From contig RHKY01000041.1 of NCBI GenBank assembly GCA_008363385.1, positions 21,692 to 85,691 on the forward strand: 64,000 nucleotides of DNA. The letters run 5' to 3'. Below are positions 57,478 through 64,000 of the stretch, in pieces. How positions within the stretch are numbered: position 1 is the first letter of the stretch; the number at the start of each line of letters is the position of its first letter. Below the pieces are notes generated by a model, which saw nothing but the letters and a program-made list of their open reading frames with translations, ran no database searches and had not been told where the DNA came from. Both the position numbers and the translations under genes were made by a program. Source of the DNA: Acidobacteriota bacterium (lineage in GTDB: Bacteria; Acidobacteriota; Thermoanaerobaculia; UBA5066).

Positions 57478-60400
57478 TCACGGACGGACCGTGATCGGGA
57501 ATGCCTTCCACATCTTGACCCGGATCCCGTTCTTCGTCGCCGGCTCGATCTGCCCCGACTTCAACGCCTGGATCGCCGCCTCGTCGACGAACGAGTAGGC
57601 GGACGGCCTCAGGACGCGCGCCTCGGCGACGGCGCCCTTCTCCGTCACGAGGGCCATGATGATCGGCGTCCCGAGGCCCTGCTCGCGCGAGCCCTGCTTC
57701 ATCTGGATCTGCCGGGCCTGCGGGGGGAGCTTGAAGCTGCCGAGCCGGACGATCCTCGGCTCGACGACCCCTTCGCCGGGCCCGACCAGGTCCCCCTCCT
57801 TCAGAGGGGCGCCCTGGGCGGCCGGCGGCACGGCCGGTGCGGCCGCGACGGGCGCCTTCGTCGGCGGGATCACCTCGGCCACCCTCGGAGGCTCCGGGGT
57901 GGGCCGCGCCGGGACGGGCGTCGGGACGGCCGGGACGGGCGTCGCGGTCGGGACCGGGGCTCGCGTGGGCTCGACTGCGGGCTTGGGGGGCTCGAGCGGG
58001 GCCTTCGGCGCCAGCGACACCGCGGTCGTCGGGGCGGGAGCCGCTCCTGCCGGCGGCGTCTTCGCGGCCTGGCGGAGCTTCTCCGCCTCCAGGGCGGCGA
58101 GCCGCCGGGCCTCGGCCTCGACCTGCTTGGGGTCGACGACCTTCTGGGGCTCGGCCGGGGCCGCGGTCGGGACCTCGGCGGGGAGGGGCGTGGCGGCCGC
58201 CACGGCCGCCGGCGTCGGCGCCGCCTCGGGGGCCTTCCCGCCCTTGCCGCGGGTCATGACGACGCCCACGGCGATCAGGGCGACGGCCGCGACGCCGATG
58301 GCGATGAAGAGGCCCGTCCGGCTCCGCGGGGCCTCCACGGGCGAGAGGTGGAGCGACGGCTGGGAGACCTCGATCGGCGGGGCCGGCGCGGGGGCCGGCT
58401 CGGCGGCCCTCTCGGGCACCGGGGCCTTCTTCGAGATGACGAGGCCCTTCCCCTTCTTCTGCGGCTCGGCCGCGGGCGCGGCGGCCGCCGCCGACGCGAA
58501 CGCGGCGTCGATCTGCTCGTCGGAGACCGGCGCCTGCGACTCGAGGAGCCGGTGCATGTAGATCGCCAGGTCCGCCGGCCCCGGCGCGGGCTGGAAGGAG
58601 TAGAGGACCGCGTTGAGGTCCTTCTCCAGCTCCGAGGCGTTCTGGTAGCGGTCCTTGGCGTCCTTGGAGAGGGCCTTCAGGACGATCTGGTCGACCTTCT
58701 TCGGCACCTCGGGGTTCTTCGTCGACGGCGCCACGACCCGCGCGTCGCGCACCTGCTCGAGGATCGTCAGGTCCGTGTCGCCGGTGAAGAGCCGCTCGCC
58801 CGTGAGCATCTCGAACAGGACGATGCCGAGCGAGAAGATGTCCGTCCGGCGGTCGATCTTCTTCCCCCACGCCTGCTCGGGGGACATGTACTGGAGCTTC
58901 CCCTTCAGCGCGCCCGTCTGCGTCTGCGAGACCTTCGTCGTCGCCTTGGCGATCCCGAAGTCGCAGAGCTTGATGTCCCCCTCGAAGCTGATGAGGATGT
59001 TCTGCGGGGAGACGTCCCGGTGGACGAGGTTCAGCTCCTGCCCGTCGGGGCCGGAGCGGCGGTGCGCGTAGTCGAGGGCGTTGGCGATCTTGGAGGCGAC
59101 GAAGAGGGCCAGCTCGACCGGGAGCGGGAAGGCCCGCTCCTGCGCCAGCTTCAGGATGGAGCGGAGGTCCTTGCCGTCCACGAACTCCATCGCGATGAAG
59201 TGGTACTGGTCGACCTTGCCGAGGTCGTAGATGTGGATGATGTTGTTGTGGGTCAGCTGCGCCGCGAGCTTGGCCTCGTCGATGAACATCGTGATGAAGT
59301 CATCGTTGTCGGCCATGTGCGGGAGGATCCGCTTGATCGCGACGATCTTCTCGAACCCCTCCTCGCCGCGCATGCGGGCCTTGTAGACCTCGGCCATGCC
59401 GCCGGAGGCGATCTTCTCGAGGAGCTGGTAGCGGCCGAAGCCGGAGCCGGGGACGACGGTGGCCTCGCGGCGGGGCGGCTCCTTCTTCGGGGGCTCGGGC
59501 TTCCTGGCCTCGACTCGCGGCGCGGGGGCCGCCGGAGCGGGAGCGGGAGGCGCCGGAGCGGGCGCCGGGGCCGCCACGACGGGGGCCGGAGCGGGCGCCG
59601 GGGCCGGCTTCGGCTCCGCGGGGCGAGGTGCCGGCTTCGCCAGGCCCGGGACGCCGATCTCGAGGACCGGGGCCGGCTTGGGGGTCGGGATCGCGGCCCG
59701 GGGGACGGCGCCGGTCTCGGGCTTCTCCAGGTGCCGCTCGGCCGGCTTCTCTGCAGGCTTCTCTGCGGGCTTCTCTGCGGGCTTCTCCGGGCCCTTCCGG
59801 CCGAGGCCGGAGAGGGTCTCCGTCAGCATCCGGTCGACGGCGGAGTCGACGCGCGGGGCCGGCTTCTCCGGCGGCTTCTCTGGAGGCCTCTCGGCAGCCT
59901 TCTCGGCGGGCCTGGGCGCCGCCAGGCCGGAGGCCGAGACGTCCAGCTTGATCGTCCGCTCGCCAGCGGCGGCCGGGGGCGGGACGGCGGCGCGCGGGAC
60001 GGAGCCCGTGTCGGGCCGGGGCACGGAGGCCGCCGCCGGGGCGCGGCGGGGGCCGGGGAGGATCCCGGACAGCGTCTGCTCGAGCTTCTTCTGGATCCCG
60101 GGGTCGGTGCCGGGAGTGGTGGGCGCGGGCGCCGGGAGCGGCGCCTCCTCCATCCCGGAGAGGACGTCCGAGAAGATGTCGTCGGCCGACAGGAGAGGGC
60201 CCTTCGCCTCGAACGGCGGGGCGGCCGAGCCTAGGGCCCGGTCGATCTCGGCCAGCAGGTCCTCGTCCGAGAAGGGCTTCTCGAGGATGTTCGTCGCGCC
60301 GATCCGCTGCGCGTCGGCCTGCTTGTTCTTCCCTTTGTACCCCGACATCATCAGGAGGATGGGCGGGGTCGGGCCGCCGGCCTGCATCCCGCGGATGACG

Positions 60401-60588
60401 TCCTGGGTCCTCAGCTTCGGCAGGACCGAAGAGACCAGCACGATGTCGGGCCGGGACTTCCGGTAGGCGTCGAGACCCTCGTCGCCGTCCTTGGCCACGA
60501 CCAGATCGAAGTCTTTCCCCGCGAGATGACCGCGGATCCGGTCGAGGTACCTCGGCTCGTACTCGATCAACAGGATCTTCTTCGCCAT
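57478..60588 (-). CDS. pseudo-receiver / Ser-Thr kinase / transmembrane / TonB-C fusion protein
   Basis: 1036 residues. Residues 1-125 have a CheY-like fold (ILLIEYEP, PDIVLVSSVLPKL, ILEKPF), but the phosphoacceptor Asp is Ser53 and one of the acidic-pocket residues is Tyr10, so it is a pseudo-receiver. A Pro/Ala/Lys/Glu linker (EKPAEKPAEKPAEK repeats) leads to a protein kinase (about 383-660: ASGGMAEVY, HRDVSPQN near 521, DFGIAK, YMSPEQA). A transmembrane helix (about 757-777), a Pro-rich stretch and a TonB C-terminal-like domain (about 955-1036) follow. The kinase is cytoplasmic and the TonB-C domain periplasmic. Expression starts from a strong TTGACA promoter. Confidence 0.88.
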   Translation of the reverse strand: MAKKILLIEYEPRYLDRIRGHLAGKDFDLVVAKDGDEGLDAYRKSRPDIVLVSSVLPKLRTQDVIRGMQAGGPTPPILLMMSGYKGKNKQADAQRIGATNILEKPFSDEDLLAEIDRALGSAAPPFEAKGPLLSADDIFSDVLSGMEEAPLPAPAPTTPGTDPGIQKKLEQTLSGILPGPRRAPAAASVPRPDTGSVPRAAVPPPAAAGERTIKLDVSASGLAAPRPAEKAAERPPEKPPEKPAPRVDSAVDRMLTETLSGLGRKGPEKPAEKPAEKPAEKPAERHLEKPETGAVPRAAIPTPKPAPVLEIGVPGLAKPAPRPAEPKPAPAPAPAPVVAAPAPAPAPPAPAPAAPAPRVEARKPEPPKKEPPRREATVVPGSGFGRYQLLEKIASGGMAEVYKARMRGEEGFEKIVAIKRILPHMADNDDFITMFIDEAKLAAQLTHNNIIHIYDLGKVDQYHFIAMEFVDGKDLRSILKLAQERAFPLPVELALFVASKIANALDYAHRRSGPDGQELNLVHRDVSPQNILISFEGDIKLCDFGIAKATTKVSQTQTGALKGKLQYMSPEQAWGKKIDRRTDIFSLGIVLFEMLTGERLFTGDTDLTILEQVRDARVVAPSTKNPEVPKKVDQIVLKALSKDAKDRYQNASELEKDLNAVLYSFQPAPGPADLAIYMHRLLESQAPVSDEQIDAAFASAAAAAPAAEPQKKGKGLVISKKAPVPERAAEPAPAPAPPIEVSQPSLHLSPVEAPRSRTGLFIAIGVAAVALIAVGVVMTRGKGGKAPEAAPTPAAVAAATPLPAEVPTAAPAEPQKVVDPKQVEAEARRLAALEAEKLRQAAKTPPAGAAPAPTTAVSLAPKAPLEPPKPAVEPTRAPVPTATPVPAVPTPVPARPTPEPPRVAEVIPPTKAPVAAAPAVPPAAQGAPLKEGDLVGPGEGVVEPRIVRLGSFKLPPQARQIQMKQGSREQGLGTPIIMALVTEKGAVAEARVLRPSAYSFVDEAAIQALKSGQIEPATKNGIRVKMWKAFPITVRP

Positions 60589-60648
60589 AAACCACCGGGC
60601 CGTGCCCGACGCCTCCGCTGTTCCGGATTGCCGTCCGGGTAGAGCATC

Positions 60649-60677
60649 TATTATCCCTTCGAGGTCTCAGGTGTCAA
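60649..60677 (-). promoter_or_regulatory. near-consensus sigma-70 promoter of the fusion kinase gene
   Basis: On the minus strand TTGACA (60677-60672) and GATAAT (60655-60650, 16-base spacing; or ATAATA at 17) are the closest match to consensus in the window. The predicted start is near 60643, giving a leader of about 55 bases. The plus-strand reading TATTAT at 60649-60654 may serve mtaB in the other direction. Confidence 0.7.
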
Positions 60678-61999
60678 CGCGCGTTTTCCGCTCGGGGCCT
60701 CTCGGGCAGCCCCGCGCTCGGAGAATCCACCTCGCGGCGCTCGGGTGCAAGGTGAGCCGCGTCGAGGCCGGCGCCGCGGCGTCGCGCCTCGACGGGACGC
60801 TCGGGCCGGGGCGGGACCTCGTGCTCGTCCACGCCTGCACGGTCACCGCGCGCGCGGACCGGGACGCCCGGAGGCTCCTGCGCCGCCTGCGGCGCGAGCA
60901 CCCCGGCGCGCGCGTCGTCGTCTCCGGCTGCCTGGCCCAGCGCGACCCCGAAGGGCTCGCCCGCCTCGACGAGGTCGACCTCGTCGTCGGGCACTCCCGC
61001 CTCGACGCGCTGCCGGAGCTCCTGGCCCAGAGGGAGGCGGGCCTCCTTCCCACGAAGACGGCCTGGGCCGCGCCTGGCGAGGGCGCGCTCCCGCTCTGGG
61101 CGAAGGACCCCGACCGGACCCGCGCCTTCCTGAAGGTCCAGGACGGCTGCGACCGCCGCTGCGCGTTCTGCGTCGTCCCCGCGCTGCGCGGCGCCGAGCG
61201 GAGCGCCCGCCCCGAGGACGTCGAGGCCGAGCTGCGAAGGCTCGCGGACGCGGGCGTCCCCGAGGTGGTCCTGACCGGGGTCCACCTCGCCGCTTTCGGA
61301 AGGGACCGCGGGACCGACCTCCTCTCGCTCCTCCTCCGGCTGGAGGCCGATCCGCCCGGATGCCGCGTCCGGCTCTCGTCGCTCGAGCCGATGGAGGCCG
61401 GGGACGCGCTCGTCGCGCACGTGTCCTCCTCGCGCGTCGTCGTCCCGCACCTCCACCTCCCCCTGCAGTCCGGCTCGGACCGGGTCCTCCGCCGGATGCG
61501 ACGCGGCCTGACCGCGGCCCGGTTCCGCGCCCTGGCCCGTCGCGCCCTGGCGGGCAACCCCCGGCTGCACCTGGCCACCGACCTGATCGTCGGATTCCCC
61601 GGCGAGGAGGAGGACGACTTCCTGGCCACGAGGGACCTGGCCGAGGAGACCGGCTTCGGGAGCCTCCACGTCTTCCCGTACTCGCCACGCCCCGGGACGG
61701 CCGCGGCCAGGTCCGCACCCGTGCCGGCGGACGTGGTCGCCCGCCGGGCGCGCCTCCTCCGCCGGCTCGACGAGCGGGCTCGGGCGTCCTTCGCCGCCCG
61801 GGCCGTCGGGTCCGTCGCCGACGTCGTGACGCTGCGGGGCGGCCGGGGGCTCACGGACAACTACCTGGACGTGGACCTCTGCGGGCTCGAACCGGCCCCG
61901 GTCCCCGGGAGCCGTCTCCGGATCCTCCTGCAGACCGTGGACGGGTCCCTCGTCGCGGCCTTCCCCCCTGCCTCGCCCATCGCCGCTCCGCCTTGCTAG
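60671..61999 (+). CDS. mtaB: tRNA t6A37 methylthiotransferase MtaB-like radical SAM enzyme
   Basis: 442 residues from GTG 60671; the frame is open 23 codons earlier but without coding character. The N-terminal cluster cysteines are 26 (LGCKVSR), 56 (HACTVTA) and 87 (SGCLAQ). The radical SAM motif CDRRCAFC has cysteines 160, 164 and 167. HLHLPLQSGSD, FPGEEEDDF and FPYSPRPGT follow. MtaB-type enzymes add a methylthio group to t6A37 of tRNA; MiaB and RimO relatives act on i6A37 or ribosomal protein S12. LGCKVSR (rather than the LGC-KN of RimO/MiaB) favours MtaB. The C-terminal TRAM domain is short. Confidence 0.88.
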   Translation: MSTRVFRSGPLGQPRARRIHLAALGCKVSRVEAGAAASRLDGTLGPGRDLVLVHACTVTARADRDARRLLRRLRREHPGARVVVSGCLAQRDPEGLARLDEVDLVVGHSRLDALPELLAQREAGLLPTKTAWAAPGEGALPLWAKDPDRTRAFLKVQDGCDRRCAFCVVPALRGAERSARPEDVEAELRRLADAGVPEVVLTGVHLAAFGRDRGTDLLSLLLRLEADPPGCRVRLSSLEPMEAGDALVAHVSSSRVVVPHLHLPLQSGSDRVLRRMRRGLTAARFRALARRALAGNPRLHLATDLIVGFPGEEEDDFLATRDLAEETGFGSLHVFPYSPRPGTAAARSAPVPADVVARRARLLRRLDERARASFAARAVGSVADVVTLRGGRGLTDNYLDVDLCGLEPAPVPGSRLRILLQTVDGSLVAAFPPASPIAAPPC

Positions 62000-62054
62000 A
62001 CTCCCCGTCCCGCCGCCCCACCTGAGTGGGGGCCGTCGGCACCAGGGGGATGCC

Positions 62055-62795
62055 ATGTCCGGCCACAACAAATGGAGCACGATCAAGCACAAGAAGGGCG
62101 CCGCGGACGCCAAGCGCGGACGCCTCTTCACCCGGCTGATCAAGGAGATCACGATGGCCGCCAAGCTCGGGGGCGGCGCCGTGGACTCCAACCCGAGGCT
62201 TCGCTCCGCGGTCCAGGCGGCCAAGAAGGCCTCGATGCCCGCGGACAACATCGACAAGGCGATCAAGCGCGGCACCGGCGAGCTCGAGGGGGTCTCCTAC
62301 GAGGAGGTCACCTACGAGGGGTACGGGCCGGGCGGCGCCGGCATCCTGATCGAGACGATGACCGACAACCGGAACCGGACCACCGCCGAGATCCGGCACG
62401 TCCTCTCGAAGTACGGCGGCAACATGGCGTCCGCCGGCTCCGTCGCGTTCCAGTTCTCGAAGAAGGGCTACGTCGCCGTCGAGAAGAGCGCCGCCAGCGA
62501 GGACGCCGTGATGGAGATCGCGCTGGAGGCGGGCGCCGAGGACTTCCGCGCCGAGGACTCGGACCTCTTCGAGATCTACACCGACACCGGCTCGCTCGAA
62601 GGCGTCAAGGAGGCGCTGGAGTCGCGGAAGGTCCCGGTCCAGACGGCGGAGGTCCAGCAGGTCCCGCAGAGCACGATCGCCGTCGGCGACAAGGCGCCGG
62701 CGCTCCTGAAGCTCCTCGAGATGCTCGAGGACAACGACGACGTCCAGAAGGTCTGGTCGAACGGCGACATCGACGACTCCTACCTGCAGGCCTGA
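62055..62795 (+). CDS. yebC: YebC/PmpR-family DNA-binding or translation-assisting protein
   Basis: 246 residues. The signature start SGHNKWSTIKHKKGAADAKR, FTRLIKEITMAAKLGGGAVDSNPRL, MPADNIDKAIKRGTGE and TTAEIRHVLSKYGGNMASAGSVAFQF are all present, so the three-domain protein is complete. Members were described as transcription regulators and more recently as factors that relieve ribosome stalling. It precedes ruvC by 39 bases, a very common arrangement. Confidence 0.95.
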   Translation: MSGHNKWSTIKHKKGAADAKRGRLFTRLIKEITMAAKLGGGAVDSNPRLRSAVQAAKKASMPADNIDKAIKRGTGELEGVSYEEVTYEGYGPGGAGILIETMTDNRNRTTAEIRHVLSKYGGNMASAGSVAFQFSKKGYVAVEKSAASEDAVMEIALEAGAEDFRAEDSDLFEIYTDTGSLEGVKEALESRKVPVQTAEVQQVPQSTIAVGDKAPALLKLLEMLEDNDDVQKVWSNGDIDDSYLQA

Positions 62796-62834
62796 CCGGC
62801 CGCGCCCTCTCCTCGGGGCGGACGTGGCGCGCGC

Positions 62835-63407
62835 GTGAGGGTCCTCGGCGTCGACCCGGGGAGCCGCGCCACGGGCTGGGCGGTCGTCTCGTTCGACGGC
62901 TCGCCCTCCCTCGGCGCGGCCGGGGTCCTCCGCCCGCCGGCCGGCGCCCCTCTCTCCGAGCGGTTGCGCAGCCTCCACGCCGAGCTCACCGCCGTCATCG
63001 CCCGGGAGCGTCCCGACACCGCCGCCGTCGAACGGGTCTTCTCGGGCCGGAACCCCCAGAGCCTCATCACCCTGGGCGAGGCCCGGGGAGTCCTCCTCCT
63101 CGCCCTCGCCTCCGCGGGTGTCCCGACGGCGGAGATCACCCCGGCCGAGGTGAAGCGCGCGATCACCGGGGCCGGGGCGGCCGAGAAGGAGCAGGTCCGG
63201 CGCATGGTCCTGGCGCTCCTGCCGGGGGCCTCCTCCGGGCGCCGTCTCGCCCTCGACGCCGCGGACGCCGCGGCGATCGCGCTGGCCTGGGGCTACCGCG
63301 CGGTGACGAAGGGAGCCCGGCTCCGGCCGGCGCGGACGGGGCTCTCCTCCCTGCCGGAGGCCGGACCCGGCCTCGCCGTCCCGTGGCGGCGGCGGCCGTC
63401 CGGTTGA
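62835..63407 (+). CDS. ruvC: Holliday junction resolvase RuvC
   Basis: 190 residues from GTG 62835. The four acidic catalytic residues are visible: Asp7 (LGVDPGS), Glu66 (AVERVFSGRNPQS), Asp141 and Asp144 (LDAADAAAIAL). It cuts Holliday junctions at the end of recombination together with RuvAB. The usual ruvA/ruvB genes do not follow directly; a DUF4388 gene comes next, so the resolvasome is split in this genome. The C-terminal 30 residues form an Arg/Pro-rich extension beyond the typical length. Confidence 0.95.
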   Translation: MRVLGVDPGSRATGWAVVSFDGSPSLGAAGVLRPPAGAPLSERLRSLHAELTAVIARERPDTAAVERVFSGRNPQSLITLGEARGVLLLALASAGVPTAEITPAEVKRAITGAGAAEKEQVRRMVLALLPGASSGRRLALDAADAAAIALAWGYRAVTKGARLRPARTGLSSLPEAGPGLAVPWRRRPSG

Positions 63408-63461
63408 GGAGGCCGCCCGTGGGTGCTATCGTCCGCCGAACGGAACGGGATTGACAGGAAC

Positions 63462-64000
63462 ATGGCGTTCCAAGGCTCGCTGAAAGAACTCCCGCTCGCC
63501 GACATCGTGCAGCTCGTCGCGGTTTCCGGGAAGACGGGGATGTTCTCCCTGACCCGGGGCGCCGAGAAGGGTGCCGTCTACATCCAGAACGGCCAGATCA
63601 CGCACGCCCGGGTCGGCGAGGTCGAGGGCGAGGACGCGATCTACACGCTCGCGCTCTGGAACCAGGGCGAGTTCCAGTTCTCCCCCGGGATCGAGAGCGA
63701 CGGACGGACGATCACCCGCTCGAACACGAACCTCCTGATGGAGGCCGCGCGGCGCAGCGACGAGTGGAAGATCCTCTCGAAGAAGATCCCCACCACCGAG
63801 TCCGTGCCCACGCTCGTCTGCCGGGAGGGGATGTCCGAGCCGGTCACCCTCACGCCGCAGGAGTGGCTCGTCGTCACGAAGACCGACGGCCAGCGTTCCA
63901 TCGACGAGATCGCCCGGGCGGCCCGCATCTCAGCGTTCGACGTCTCCAAGACGCTCTACGGCCTCGTGACGGCCGAGCTCGTCGAGGTCGCCGGCGCGCG
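63462..64000 (+). CDS. DUF4388 (PatA-N-like) protein, 3' end outside window
   Basis: The first 179 codons are visible from ATG 63462, preceded by a TATCGT -10-like element at 63426-63431. The start MAFQGSLKELPLADIVQLVAVSGKTG followed by GAVYIQNGQITHARVGEVEGEDAIY is the DUF4388 signature, about 100 residues long. Then comes a small helix-turn-helix-like part (EWLVVTKTDGQRSIDEIAR). DUF4388 occurs in regulators of gliding motility and cell polarity in Myxococcota and Acidobacteriota. A receiver or other output domain may follow outside the window. Confidence 0.85.
   Translation, partial: MAFQGSLKELPLADIVQLVAVSGKTGMFSLTRGAEKGAVYIQNGQITHARVGEVEGEDAIYTLALWNQGEFQFSPGIESDGRTITRSNTNLLMEAARRSDEWKILSKKIPTTESVPTLVCREGMSEPVTLTPQEWLVVTKTDGQRSIDEIARAARISAFDVSKTLYGLVTAELVEVAGA

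Noticed and set aside
59755-59800. Tandem repeat (GGCTTCTCTGC-type) in the fusion kinase gene
   Set aside because: It simply encodes the EKPAEKPAEK linker; it is noted there and not treated as a separate element.
63451-63456. TTGACA at 63451-63456 as a -35 box for the DUF4388 gene
   Set aside because: It lies only 5 bases before the ATG, so it cannot serve as its -35.
1-64000. tRNA, rRNA, insertion sequences or phage genes
   Set aside because: I searched for T-arm-like GGTTCGAATCC patterns, transposase or integrase motifs and inverted-repeat ends and saw none; absence is by eye only.

Overview
The window is very GC-rich (around 72 percent by eye), gene-dense chromosomal DNA with short intergenic gaps and many 4-base start/stop overlaps. 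There are no tRNA or rRNA genes, no CRISPR array, no transposase and no phage genes. The gene content fits a soil- or sediment-type member of the Acidobacteriota (Thermoanaerobaculia-like). The indicators are an extracytoplasmic sigma factor of the TIGR02999 type beside a Ser/Thr kinase-TPR protein, DUF4388, a flavin-reductase-like PNPOx-GAF protein, and GTG/TTG starts with leaderless promoters. Myxococcota is the main alternative. This placement is inference from gene content only.

Layout. 1-6.1 kb: tail of an unknown gene, an MCE (MlaD-type) lipid-transport protein, a di-haem cytochrome c peroxidase, a broken phospholipase-D gene, a DUF2279-like protein and an ArnT-like glycosyltransferase. 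6.2-20.6 kb: a K+ channel, a tandem DJ-1/PfpI protein, a Ser/Thr kinase-TPR protein divergent from its sigma factor, a CHAP-like protein, an ICMT-like methyltransferase, an S41 protease, a sensor-kinase-like ATPase, an SDR protein, an N-acetylglutamate synthase with a degenerate kinase domain, an EAL protein fused to a photoactive-yellow-protein (PYP) domain, and a CHMI-SRPBCC fusion. 20.7-29.9 kb: a TPR protein under a clear promoter/operator, TPP-dependent E1 alpha/beta dehydrogenase subunits, two membrane proteins, a broken zinc alcohol dehydrogenase, and a methyltransferase with its small membrane partner. 30.1-42.8 kb: Uup ATPase, ChaN/Tiki-like protein, PDZ-Sel1 lipoprotein, PfkB kinase, ferredoxin-O-methyltransferase fusion, truncated FGE-type lipoprotein, Gly/Tyr-rich secreted protein, PNPOx pair, diiron MBL protein, a nucleotidase remnant and glutamate formiminotransferase.

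42.9-64 kb is mostly housekeeping: TPR-RDD-nadE-methyltransferase-GT2 on the plus strand; glyA, rpiB, dgt, folC, accD and a B12/iron-siderophore type ABC uptake operon on the minus strand; then a pseudo-receiver/Ser-Thr kinase/TonB-C fusion, mtaB, yebC, ruvC and a DUF4388 protein that runs off the end.

The most interesting signals are: (1) the EAL-PYP fusion, which keeps the PYP chromophore cysteine and its partner residues as well as the EAL catalytic residues, so it may be a light-tuned c-di-GMP phosphodiesterase; (2) a promoter module of about 70 bp with four 10-11-bp-spaced CTTAG-type repeats, conserved upstream of two unlinked genes (E1 alpha and a diiron MBL protein); (3) four genes scarred by deletions in 64 kb, which is either real gene decay or an assembly artefact; (4) several unusual domain fusions; and (5) recurrent leaderless promoters.
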